Origin: Flammeovirgaceae bacterium UBA2338
GTDB lineage: Bacteria; Bacteroidota; Bacteroidia; Cytophagales; Cyclobacteriaceae
DNA length: 17,692 nt
Assembly: GCA_002344795.1 (NCBI GenBank)
Contig: DDUM01000043.1
Location: 1-17,692 of the forward strand
Direction: 5' to 3'
Positions 5,404 through 14,900 of this stretch are shown here, in pieces. The notes beneath the pieces were generated by a model, which worked only from the letters and a program-made list of their open reading frames with translations, did no database searches and had not been told where the DNA came from. A program made the position numbers and the translations under genes. The first letter of the stretch is position 1. Every line of letters starts with the position of its first letter.

Positions 5404-7380
5404 TTACTTGATCTTGCTTTGCCTCTCTATCAGATCACCTAGCATTTTGTCGCGCGCTACAGCGAATTCGCTATAATAGCTTTCAATAGGCCCAAGAGAA
5501 GTTTCAAAATCCTCCGTTGATTTGGGACACACTGAAACTTCCTTTGATATTTGTGGAATTGAACACATTCCATTGGTTATCACCCGTTGCTTGTCTGATG
5601 CAAACTCTACCACCTTGAGTGTAGAATTGATGGACATAAGAGCAGTGAGCTTACCAATATTTCTAACATCATATTTTCCTTCCAGATCAATCATGACAGC
5701 AATCTTATATTGCGTATCAGAAAAGTCCAAAGATTTCAAAATCTGTCCAAGCATTTTCCTTTCGGTAACAGGTATTACATCTTCATCTACGTACTCAAAA
5801 ATTGTTGTGTTAAATCCTTCATTTAACATTTTGGTGATTTCTATACCTGTTGATAGATAATTATCAGGAAATGGTAAGGAGCCAGGTTCAAATTTGCACT
5901 CAGAAACAGCAGATGTCTCAGTCGGCTTCGATCCGAATGAATATGTTTTAGTGTTCGAATTTGACGATGGTTGACTCGATACATTGGTGGGTTGGCTGGT
6001 AGCACTTTGACTCTCTACTTCTGGTGGATTTTCCAGTTTCATAAACCCAGGAGTAAATACTACTGCTATCTTGTTGCCCTCCCCCTCAAATCGTTGGATC
6101 TTTTCAAGTAGTTTATTTTCCTTTTTTGGAACCTCATTTGGCTTTGCTGAATTACTGATGACAGTCTTGGGGTGTAATATATCCTTCGATTTATAATAGT
6201 GTTGATCCTCTGCAGCAATACCTTCCTCGGCCAGTTTAATCTTTTCGAACTCTTCCAGGGTGAATTTCTTTCCTATTAATACCATCCCCGTGGTAATTTC
6301 CGGGGTTTCATTCCCGACACCCAAGCTGAGGTCTTTTGTTGAAATTACCGGAAGTCCAGTTATGTTTTCCCTATTTAAATTCTTCGAAATGGCAACAACA
6401 TCGCAAAGAGTATATGCTTCTTTTCTTTCTTTGATTTTGATTCTTGCAACAATAATTTCATAGTCTTTTTCAGGCCAGAAAGTAGCGGGGTTGTCTCCTT
6501 TCACCGTTTCCATAATACAGTAAGATCCACCGCCAATTTGCAGCGCAGAGAAAAGCTCTTTCTTCTTGTTGATTTTGATATCGTTTCCTTCCATGCCCAA
6601 GACAATCGCTTCATAGTTAGCTTGACTCTCGGGACCAATGGTTCCATATTGTTTATTGACTTCAACGAATTGTTTTGATTGAAAAGCTTGCAGACTCAAT
6701 AATGCGGGAACATTTTGTTTGGCCTCCGGTTGGTTGAGCAAATCGTCCAACTTAACCTCAGTTACAACTGAGGCATCATTACCTTCTGTCATGGGTAGCC
6801 AATCGAACTGAGATCGGCAAGCAGATAATTTGTTGCTATTGTCTTCGAGTAATTGCCTGAAATAAAAATTGGATTCAACATAAAGTGCATACCTAAGTCT
6901 TACTACGTTGCCAGACAAACCGTTTTTCCCATCTCTTATACCAGTGAACACGCTCCTTAAATCAATAATTTGCAATAAATCCAGGTTGTTTTCTTTCATA
7001 AAATTAACCAAACCCGTGCGCTGTGAATCTTGTATGACATCATCAAATTGTGTGTCCAAAATTTTGGCATTCTTAAGTTCTTCTGGTTGCCTTGCCTTAA
7101 GGATTATTTCTTTTATGGCTTCAAAGTCTTTGGCATCAAAAGTGATTCCACCCATGGCGTTCATACCGTCAGGATCCAACAATCCCAGGTATTCGGCTTT
7201 TCCATAGTGAAAGGCGATTCCAACCTTTGGATTGGTTTTCAAGTACTGATTCACCCAACCCATATGCAAATCTGAGGGTTTCCAAAACTGCGCAAATGAT
7301 TCTGACGCTGGGAAACAAAGCAGAAAAAGAATAACAGCTTTGCAGGCCAACACACTATATGATGAAGTTGAATTTCTCAT
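5404..7380 (-). CDS. large secreted/periplasmic protein of unknown family
   Basis: This 658-aa protein has a clear Sec signal peptide: Arg/Lys residues, the hydrophobic core AVILFLLCFPA, and likely cleavage after SESFA (residue 30). The mature part has two folded regions joined by a Ser/Thr/Gln/Asn/Pro-rich linker at about 448-497. The C-terminal region (about 500-658) alternates helices and strands, with a segment resembling a Rossmann-like or GldN-like strand-helix pattern (YKIAVMIDLEGKY). I recognise no domain and no T9SS sorting tail, so retention in the periplasm or outer membrane is more likely than release. Its start is 23 nt after the stop of the small reading frame at 7404-7587, which suggests an ancestral operon. 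Function is unknown. Confidence 0.85.
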   Translation of the reverse strand: MRNSTSSYSVLACKAVILFLLCFPASESFAQFWKPSDLHMGWVNQYLKTNPKVGIAFHYGKAEYLGLLDPDGMNAMGGITFDAKDFEAIKEIILKARQPEELKNAKILDTQFDDVIQDSQRTGLVNFMKENNLDLLQIIDLRSVFTGIRDGKNGLSGNVVRLRYALYVESNFYFRQLLEDNSNKLSACRSQFDWLPMTEGNDASVVTEVKLDDLLNQPEAKQNVPALLSLQAFQSKQFVEVNKQYGTIGPESQANYEAIVLGMEGNDIKINKKKELFSALQIGGGSYCIMETVKGDNPATFWPEKDYEIIVARIKIKERKEAYTLCDVVAISKNLNRENITGLPVISTKDLSLGVGNETPEITTGMVLIGKKFTLEEFEKIKLAEEGIAAEDQHYYKSKDILHPKTVISNSAKPNEVPKKENKLLEKIQRFEGEGNKIAVVFTPGFMKLENPPEVESQSATSQPTNVSSQPSSNSNTKTYSFGSKPTETSAVSECKFEPGSLPFPDNYLSTGIEITKMLNEGFNTTIFEYVDEDVIPVTERKMLGQILKSLDFSDTQYKIAVMIDLEGKYDVRNIGKLTALMSINSTLKVVEFASDKQRVITNGMCSIPQISKEVSVCPKSTEDFETSLGPIESYYSEFAVARDKMLGDLIERQSKIK

Positions 7381-7403
7381 TTTATTATCATTAAGTATTT
7401 AAA

Positions 7404-7587
7404 CTACTTCACCATGGAAAATACATGCACCCCAGCAATGGAGGCGGTTCGCCCTCCTATGGTTGTTTTATTCCATGTAAGTTCCACCTTTAGGGATGTG
7501 TCTAACACTTCATTCAATTTTATCTCCATCCCGTCATTACGGACTATGACTTTGGCAGTTTCGTCTACAAAAGTATTTATTTTTCAT
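7404..7587 (-). pseudogene. small frameshifted gene or remnant upstream of the 658-aa gene
   Basis: On the minus strand an open frame ends with TAG at 7404-7406, only 23 nt before the next gene's ATG. From ATG 7527-7529 it gives 41 aa, but protein-like sequence continues upstream as VDETAKVIVRNDG with no start codon before an in-frame TGA. In the neighbouring frame ATG 7585-7587 opens MKNKYF and would join this sequence if the run of four T's (plus-strand A's 7569-7572) had one base less. The reconstructed protein is about 60 aa and beta-strand-rich, ending in IAGVHVFSMVK. It could be a frameshifted small gene, programmed slippage on the homopolymer, or a sequencing error. I do not recognise the family. 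Confidence 0.45.
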
Positions 7588-7750
7588 TTTGATTTATTTT
7601 CGTTTGAAAATAGTAAATGGTTTATATCCATTCTCCCAATGCTTTTTCCTATTCAGGATTATTCAAGATGTCCAACGTAGCTGGACTACCTTACTCTAAT
7701 TTACATTTAAGCCTCCTCAAATTTTTATCCCATTGTCAATAAAGCCTGTT

Positions 7751-7780
7751 TTCTTTGTGGGCGTACAGGAATTCTTTGTG
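7751..7780 (-). promoter_or_regulatory. paired 9-bp operator repeats, left pair
   Basis: TTCTTTGTG occurs at 7751-7759 and again at 7772-7780, separated by 12 nt (21-bp repeat distance, two helical turns). A dimeric regulator contacting one DNA face could bind it. Nine-bp direct repeats with 12-nt spacing are the geometry of LytTR-family regulator sites, but the word itself is not a LytTR consensus I know. The orientation mirrors the right-hand pair, so it probably serves the minus-strand unit. Confidence 0.5.
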
Positions 7781-7802
7781 AGATGAGGCGCCAATCTTTA
7801 TG

Positions 7803-7830
7803 GGCTATGTGAACCATATCCTTTTTTTTT
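7803..7830 (+). terminator. orphan terminator-like hairpin with T9 tract
   Basis: GG-TATG (7803-7809) pairs with CATA-CC (7815-7821) with one internal C/T mismatch and a 5-nt loop, followed by nine consecutive T's (7822-7830). On the plus strand there is no gene upstream that needs termination. It could end a short plus-strand RNA started in the gap, or act as an attenuator in a long leader of the 8038 gene. The stem is short, so a chance match is possible. Confidence 0.35.
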
Positions 7831-7919
7831 CAGAGCATGAGGGGTGATGTATTCAATGGGCTCTCTACATAAATGATCATCTTTCAATGTATTTCAACCT
7901 CATAAACTATACTTCTCTT

Positions 7920-7951
7920 TACAAAGAATAGTATATCATTCACAAAGAATA
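7920..7951 (+). promoter_or_regulatory. paired 9-bp operator repeats, right pair
   Basis: TACAAAGAATA (7920-7930) and CACAAAGAATA (7941-7951) are direct repeats with a 21-bp repeat distance, the inverted counterpart of the pair at 7751-7780. The downstream edge is 87 bp before the ATG of the plus-strand cassette. Such a position fits an activator site upstream of a promoter with a poor -33 element (none is evident before the -7-like TAACTTTT at 8008). The identity of the regulator is unknown. Confidence 0.5.
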
Positions 7952-7984
7952 TGGCAATACCACAGGCTTAAATCAGAAACTGAA

Positions 7985-8008
7985 AGCTATTTTATTAATT
8001 AAATAGCT
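7985..8008. promoter_or_regulatory. perfect 8-bp inverted repeat at the cassette promoter
   Basis: AGCTATTT (7985-7992) and AAATAGCT (8001-8008) are perfect inverted arms with an 8-nt AT-rich centre. The right arm touches the -7-like TAACTTTT (8008-8015), so the element occupies the place of the -33/spacer region. That is a natural spot for an operator. A short hairpin is the alternative, but the predicted transcript would start after it. Confidence 0.4.
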
Positions 8009-8037
8009 AACTTTTTAAGCCATTAAATACCTATTCC

Positions 8038-8910
8038 ATGAAAAGTCGATCTGGACACAATTGCACATCCCCCTTTGAAGATGGAGATACTGAGCAGTCG
8101 AGCGCACTCTTATCGAGCCACCACAGGCCAATCCTGGCTATCCTGCTCACTCGATATTTTACAAGCCCTCAATTTATCAGGCACTCATACGCTTTCATTA
8201 CATGGTTTTTCCTCAGCATGATCATACCGGTTCATGCGCAAAAGTTGGCTATTTCAGATGTACAGCTTGCCCAGGGAAACGTAATTATAACATACGAGCT
8301 TAATGACGAAAACATTGATAGGCGCTATGCCCTGCACCTCTACACTTCGAACGACAATTATATCCAACCGCTGCAATTGGTGAGCGGAGATATTGGCATT
8401 GACATTGCCGTGGGTGGCAATAAAAAAATAATATGGAAAGCTAAGGAAGAATTGGGTGCCGATTTTGTGGGTGACCTGGCTATTGAATTGAAAGGCAGCG
8501 TGTATGTACCCTTCATTTACTTGGATGGGTTCGATGACTACAAAATATTAAAGAGAGGCAAACCTTATGACATCACCTGGACAGGTGGGCGAGGGGATAA
8601 TGTATTGAGTTTTGAATTGTATCGCGATGATCTGAAAGTAAAAGTATTTGAAGAACGACCCAACGTGGGCAATTCAAGTATTGTAATCACTACCGATATA
8701 AAACCTGGTAAAAATTATCGTTTTAAAATTAGTGACAGCCGCAACAAAGACGAAGTCATATTTACAAACTACTTCAGGGTGAAACGTAAATTTCCGCTGG
8801 CACTTAAACTCGGGCTCATCGCTGGCGTAGGCACGTTGATTGCAACCATGACTCAAGGCGACACTACAGAACCAATCATTGAAGCACCCCTAAAACCTAC
8901 GCGCCCATGA
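8038..8910 (+). CDS. exported protein with Ser-Thr-rich GPI-anchor-like (Kre9/KNH-type) beta domain
   Basis: This 290-aa protein has a hydrophobic export segment ending FFLSMIIPVHAQ (about residues 55-68), an N-terminal beta domain (about 70-160, with LVSGDIGIDIAVGGNKKIIW), and a second domain around 165-250. The latter contains GKPYDITWTGGRGDNV and PGKNYRFKISDS and resembles the Ser-Thr-rich GPI-anchored/KNH family. A C-terminal hydrophobic helix lies at about 255-275. Odd: the signal sequence sits behind a 46-residue polar extension if the ATG at 8038 is used, and no other ATG fits. A non-ATG start, or a decayed leader, is possible. Its TGA overlaps the ATG of the giant gene (ATGA), so the two are co-translated. 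Role is unknown; a membrane-linked partner of the secreted products is plausible. Confidence 0.8.
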   Translation: MKSRSGHNCTSPFEDGDTEQSSALLSSHHRPILAILLTRYFTSPQFIRHSYAFITWFFLSMIIPVHAQKLAISDVQLAQGNVIITYELNDENIDRRYALHLYTSNDNYIQPLQLVSGDIGIDIAVGGNKKIIWKAKEELGADFVGDLAIELKGSVYVPFIYLDGFDDYKILKRGKPYDITWTGGRGDNVLSFELYRDDLKVKVFEERPNVGNSSIVITTDIKPGKNYRFKISDSRNKDEVIFTNYFRVKRKFPLALKLGLIAGVGTLIATMTQGDTTEPIIEAPLKPTRP

Positions 8911-11900
8911 ATAATCGACTCGAATTATTAAGAAATTTCACTTGTGCTCTTTTGGCTTGCTTGCCTTTTATTGGTTTTTCTCAAATACCAGCAATTACAC
9001 ACCTACAACCTGGTTCAGCCATCGCGGGACAAGTGATCACGATTCGTGGTGCAAACTTTCAACCCATTGCAGGAAACAACACAGTCACTTTTGATGGTTC
9101 TCCCGCTACCGTAAACTCAGCCACTACGACAACTTTAAAAGTAGACGTTCCATTGGCAACGGCTGGTCCTGCAAATTTAAGAGTCTCCACAGTAGGAGGT
9201 ACTTCCCCAGACCTAACCAATTTCACAATTATCGCAACTAATGCAGGTGGCTCAATGGCGAATGCAGTCTACTATGACATAGGAAATCCGGTGAGAACGC
9301 TTGCCTCAGGGGATCTTAATAATGATGGTATCATCGACATCATAGCGACAGACGCAAACTCCTTCTCCTTTATCCTAACTGGCAATGGTGATGGAACCTT
9401 TTCAGATGGACCTAACCTTGGAACAGGAAGCACCAGCACAGGAATTACCCTTGCCGACTTCAATAAAGATGGACTGCTGGATATTGCAGTTGCCAACTCC
9501 CTGGTTTCGGGCACCGTCAGCATTCGCCTGAACAGTGGTGGTGGAAGCTTTGCCTCAGCAGTGGGCTATTCAGCAGGTTCATTTCCAGTATGGATTCGAT
9601 CGGGAGACTTTAACTTGGATGGCAATATCGACTTGGTGACAGCTAATTATGTTGGGGACAACGTGAGTGTACTGCTTGGGTCTGGAACAGGCACCTTTGG
9701 TGCGCCTACCAACTTTCCGGTAGGCAATGGTCCAGGGTTTCTTGCAATAGGAGATTACAATGGTGACAACATCGTGGATCTGGCCGTCACCAACTCGAGT
9801 GATGATAATGTAAGTATCCTGATTGGTAGTGGTACTGGATCTTTTGCTTCGGCCGTTAACTATGGGGTGGGTAATAATCCTCTGGGAATTGTAGTTGGCT
9901 TCTTCAATTCAGATGCAGTGCCTGACCTGGCCATAGCCAATGATTACGATGACAATGTAAGTATTCTCCTTGGCGTAGGCGATGGCACTTTCGGAACCGC
10001 TACCAATTTTACTGTATCCGATAGCCCAAAGGAAATTGTTGCCGTTGATATTAATGGCGATGGACTAGTCGATGTGGTGACTTCCAATGGTAGTGGCGTT
10101 GGTTCTCCAGATAAAGCGAGCGTGCTTATTAGCAATGGTGATGGTACTTTCAAAACGGTAAAGATTTTTAGTGCAGGGCCAGATCCCATGGCAGTGGCTG
10201 CTGCTGATTTTAATAACGATGGCAGGATGGATTTGGTCGTAGGCGGCAATCATGGAACCAACAACATCAGTATTTTACTAAATAACGACCCATTGGTAAA
10301 TACCTCTACTTCAATCACTTCGATTGATCCTCCATTTGGAATAACAGACCAGGAAATAACAATACACGGTAGTGCCTTTGACAATACACCTTCCAACAAC
10401 ACGGTAACATTTGACGGGCTACCCGCAACGGTAATCTCAGCATCACAGTTTAAGCTGGTGGCAAAAGTACCCATGAGCGCTCCCGGCCCCGCCATAGTGC
10501 AGGTGTCAAATGGAAATGGCACCTCATCAAGTCCATCTAATTTTTTTGGCCTCACCCCCAACCAGGGAGGTACCTTCGCATCATTTGTCAACTACACGGC
10601 AGGTGATGCTCCACGAGGCGCAGCCGCTGGTGATTTCAATGAAGATGGCAACATCGACCTTGCAGTTCCAAATAGCACTGACAACAATGTGAAAATCCTA
10701 ATTGGTAATGGCACAGGTACTTTCATTGCGGGAAATGCCTCAGCTGTAGGCAGTTCTCCTTATGCCATAGTAGCAGCAGATTTTAATAATGATGGACATC
10801 TCGACTTATCTACGGTTCATTTTGGAACAAATCAGGTAAGCATCCTGCTGGGCATTGGGGATGGAACCTTTCAATCTTTCACCACATCCTCGACTGGAGG
10901 GAGTTCCATAAGCCTTGTGGCTGCTGACTTTGATTTGAATGGCTACATTGACCTGGCCACCGCCAACTTGGGTGCTGATAACTTAAGCATTCTACTCAGC
11001 AATGGTGATGGTACCTTTGGAACTCCCACAAACTTCGCAGTAGGAGACCAACCTGAAGGAATTATTGAGGGGGATTTCAATGGTGACGGCTATCCCGACC
11101 TGGCCACAGCCAACTTATTCTCCAATAATATAAGCGTACTCATCAATAATGGAGATGAAACTTTTGGGGCGGCCTCCAGCTATTCCATAGGCGGCCAGGG
11201 GAAGGAAATTGCTGCTGGCGATTTTGACAACGATGGTGATCTGGATCTGGTAGCAGCTAATTTTTCTTCATCCAATGTGAGCGTCTTCCTGGGCAACGGC
11301 AACGGCACGTTTTCTACTGCCATTCAATATGCTGCTGGCAACCAACCCGAAGCAGTAACGATAGGTGACTTCAATAATGATGGAAATTTAGATATCGTGA
11401 CGGACAACGTTGCCCTTTTACCAGGAAATGGAGATGGTACTTTTGCTGCACCCACGCAGCTTACTGTGGAAGGTTCGGCCACCAGTATTACAGCAGCTGA
11501 TTTTAACAATGACGGGATGATTGACCTGGCAACCGCTAACTGGTTCACTGACAACATTAGTGTATTGATGAACCGAGCGAAACCAACAGTCATAGACGTA
11601 ATTCCATCATCAGCGAAGCCTGGCGCCATCCTCACCATCTCGGGTCATCAGTTCAATACCGTACCCCTGAGCAACACAGTAACCATCGGAGGCATAAGTG
11701 CTACAGTAAATTCAGGTAATACCACTTCTTTAAAAGTAACTATGCCCACAGGGGTAGTCGGTCCTTCATCCATTGTAGTTACAAATAGTTTTGGCGTTTC
11801 CCAGGATCCTATATTCGTCAACGCCTTAAAATCAGACAGTGGTGGTGGATTTCGACCTGTCGTGTATTATACAGCAAGCTCTATCCCGGCTGGCGTTACT

Positions 11901-14900
11901 GTGGGGGACTTTGATGGGAATGGCACTACCGATGTGGCCACAGCCAACGACTTCATCGGAACAGGATCAGTAAATATTGTGCTCGGCAATGGAGACGGAA
12001 CACTCAATGTGTTTAGCAATTTTTCCATCAGTGACGAACCACGCTCCATTATTAATGCAGATCTGAATCGTGACCAGAAAGTGGACTTGATTACTTCTAA
12101 TAAAGGCTCATCTGACATAAACGTAATGATCGGAAATGGAGGCGGAACTTTTGCTACGCCACTCACTCATCCGGTTGTTGCAGTACCTGGCCGAAGTACA
12201 AAAGGTGATTTCAACAATGATGGCTTGGTTGACATTGTCACCTCCAACCAAAGTAACAACATCAACATTCTATTAGGTTTTGGCAACGGTGGTTTTGGTT
12301 CCGCAACAAGTGTGACTGTAGGTAATAGCCCGCAAGACATTTTGGCTGGTGACTTTAACAATGATGATAACACAGACATAGCTGTCAACCTTTCAGGTAT
12401 CGACAATGTAGGTATCCTTCTGGGAAATGGTGACGGCACATTCATGCCGGTTAATAATTACGCCACAGGTGATCAGCCTTTGGATTTTGCTATGGGAGAC
12501 TTCAATGAAGATGGCCTTCTTGATATTGTGAATGTCTACTTTGGAACCGACCAATTGAGTGTCTTACTCGGCATAGGCAGTGGTGCCTTTGCCTCACCTG
12601 TCTTCCATACTACAGGTGATGGACCATTCAAGGCAACAGTAGGTGATTTTAATGGTGATGGTCACCTGGACATTGCAACCGGAAACGTAGTTAAGACTAG
12701 TCTCTTACTTGGACTCGGTGACGGAACATTCCAGCCCTTTAAAGATTTCAATCTGGCTGGGTCGGCATCGGATATTGATGTGGCAGACTTTGATGATGAT
12801 GGACTGTTGGATCTGATCGTAACAGGCAGTAGTTCTTCTGCCAATGTCCAGGTACTATTGGGCGCTAATACTAACGCTGATATTCTTGCCTTTAGCCTTC
12901 CACAGCAGACAGGGTCAGCTACTATCGATGTCAATAACAAAACTGTGGCAATCGAAGTGACTGCAGGCACCCTTGTTAATAGTTTGACTCCAACAATTTC
13001 TGCATCTCCTGGCGCATCGATACTTCCAAACTCAGGTGTCGCTCGAAACTTTACCAACCCAGTCACCTATACTGTAACTGCTGACGATCAAACCACGGCT
13101 AAGAATTGGACAGTTACAGTTGTTGCTGTTCCTGGTGCGCCTGCAATGTCATTAGTGAATACTGAACAAACAACCGCGGAGATCAATTGGAATGTACCAG
13201 CTTTTACAGAGAGTTTTGAGTTGGAACTCTCAACACAAAGTGATTTTTCGATACTACTAAGCGGGTACAATCCTAAGACCCTTAATAAGACCACGCTTCT
13301 TGAATCCTTTTCCGGACTCAGCGCAGGCACACAATATTATTGCAGAATAAGAGCACTAAACATCAACAGCAGTGCCTCTGTCTACTCGAATGTGATTCAG
13401 TTTCTCACCAAACCAAACACACCTGTGCTAAATTCCATTTCGAATAGTGAAATAGATCAAACGTCCTTTCTTATAGGCTGGAGCTTAGTACCTGGGATTG
13501 CGGATGACTATCAGGTAGAGGTTTCATCTACCGATTTCTCTATCACCACTACCCTTTTGATGGGATACCCACTGACTGTTGTCAGCAATTCTATCAATGT
13601 TGGTGTAGATGCAGGCACTAGCCCCCTGGCTCCAGGTACAATGTATTGGGTAAGGATAAGGTCGCGCAATAGTTCCGGTGAATCCCCCGAATCCAATGTT
13701 TTGATTGTATTAACCAAAGCGGCTACACCTGTGTTAAATTCAACATCTCCCCTGGATATCACTCAAACAACTTCTCTAATAAGCTGGAATGGAGTAACTG
13801 GAATGATTGATAATTATAACATAGAAGTGTCGAGTACAGATTTTACTATAACTACTACCCTAATTTCTGGCTATCCTCTCCAGGTCTCTAGCAGTACTAC
13901 CAGCCTAATACTTGGTGTTGATGCTGGAACGAATTCCCTTACGCCTGGAACGAACTATTGGGTGAGGATCAATGCTGAAAACAATTCAGGACAATCTCCT
14001 TACTCCAATGCGATCCAAATACTGACGGAACCTAATACGCCAACACTCAATCCGGTAATACCAGCAAATATTGCCCAAACCAACTTTACAATAGAATGGG
14101 CATCTGTAGCTGGGTTGGTGGATGGTTATGTCATAGAAGTTTCCTCCACAGATTTCGCACAAAGCACAACATTACTTCCGGATTATCCACTTACTATCAC
14201 TGCCAACTCCATTACGATTGGGGTGGATGCAGGAACCTCTGCACTAACTCCAGGAACGAACTATTGGGTAAGAGTACATTCCACGAATGCCAGTGGTGAG
14301 TCTCCCCTTTCAAATGTTATTCCAATTCTGACAAAGCCTGCTACACCTCTATTAAGTAATGTATTGACCCAGGAGATCACCCAATTTACCGCCCGAATCT
14401 CATGGATGGCGGTAAGTGGGTTGACTGACAACTACTTGATTGATGTCTCTAGTACCGACTTCTCATTTACAACAACGCTACTGCCAGGTTATCCCCTCTC
14501 AGTGGACAACTCAACAACAGCGTTGGTAATTGGTAATGATTTCGGGACGAGCACATTGTCCCCCGGAACCAATTATTGGGTACGGGTGAGAAGCAAAAAC
14601 ACAACCGGAGAGTCACTCAATTCGAACGTTGTTTCTCTCTTGACTATTCCTTCCGAGCCTACAGCTACTTCCGCGTCAAGCATTACTCAGGTGTCATTTC
14701 AAGCTACCTGGACAGCTGTGACTGGCGGTAGCTTTTACCTGGTTGATGTGTCGGCAGATGATTTTTTGACTTTCATATTACAAGATGAAAATGTGACAGG
14801 TGCACTTTTCCTGGATATCGTTGGATTGATGCCCAACACGCAATACAAATACAGGGTAAGGGCGGGAAATGCCACTGGCCAATCATCTTACTCCAATGTG

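Larger units (their letters stand above)
7588..8037. other. divergent intergenic control region
   Basis: This 450-bp gap lies between the minus-strand small gene/658-aa gene pair and the plus-strand caspase cassette. No convincing protein gene was seen in it on either strand. It holds four copies of the 9-bp word TTCTTTGTG/CACAAAGAA in two mirrored pairs, an outer inverted repeat AAGCCTGT (7742-7749) / ACAGGCTT (7962-7969), a terminator-like hairpin with nine T's (7803-7830), and a 24-bp inverted repeat (7985-8008) next to a -7-like TAACTTTT (8008-8015). The arrangement suggests shared regulation of both transcription units. Confidence 0.6.

Noticed and set aside
7414..7680. 88-aa plus-strand reading frame
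   Set aside because: It is the shadow of the minus-strand small gene, whose codons give a more protein-like sequence ending 23 nt before the next minus-strand gene; the plus frame has no sensible composition or homology.
7751..7780. TTTG words as promoter -33/-7 elements
   Set aside because: The second word lacks TA at the required positions (ATTCTTTG instead of TAnnTTTG) and the spacing would be about 13 nt, too short for the Bacteroidota promoter.
13420..14640. CRISPR-like or satellite array
   Set aside because: The repeated words have a period of about 306-312 bp and keep the reading frame; they are Fn3-like protein domains.
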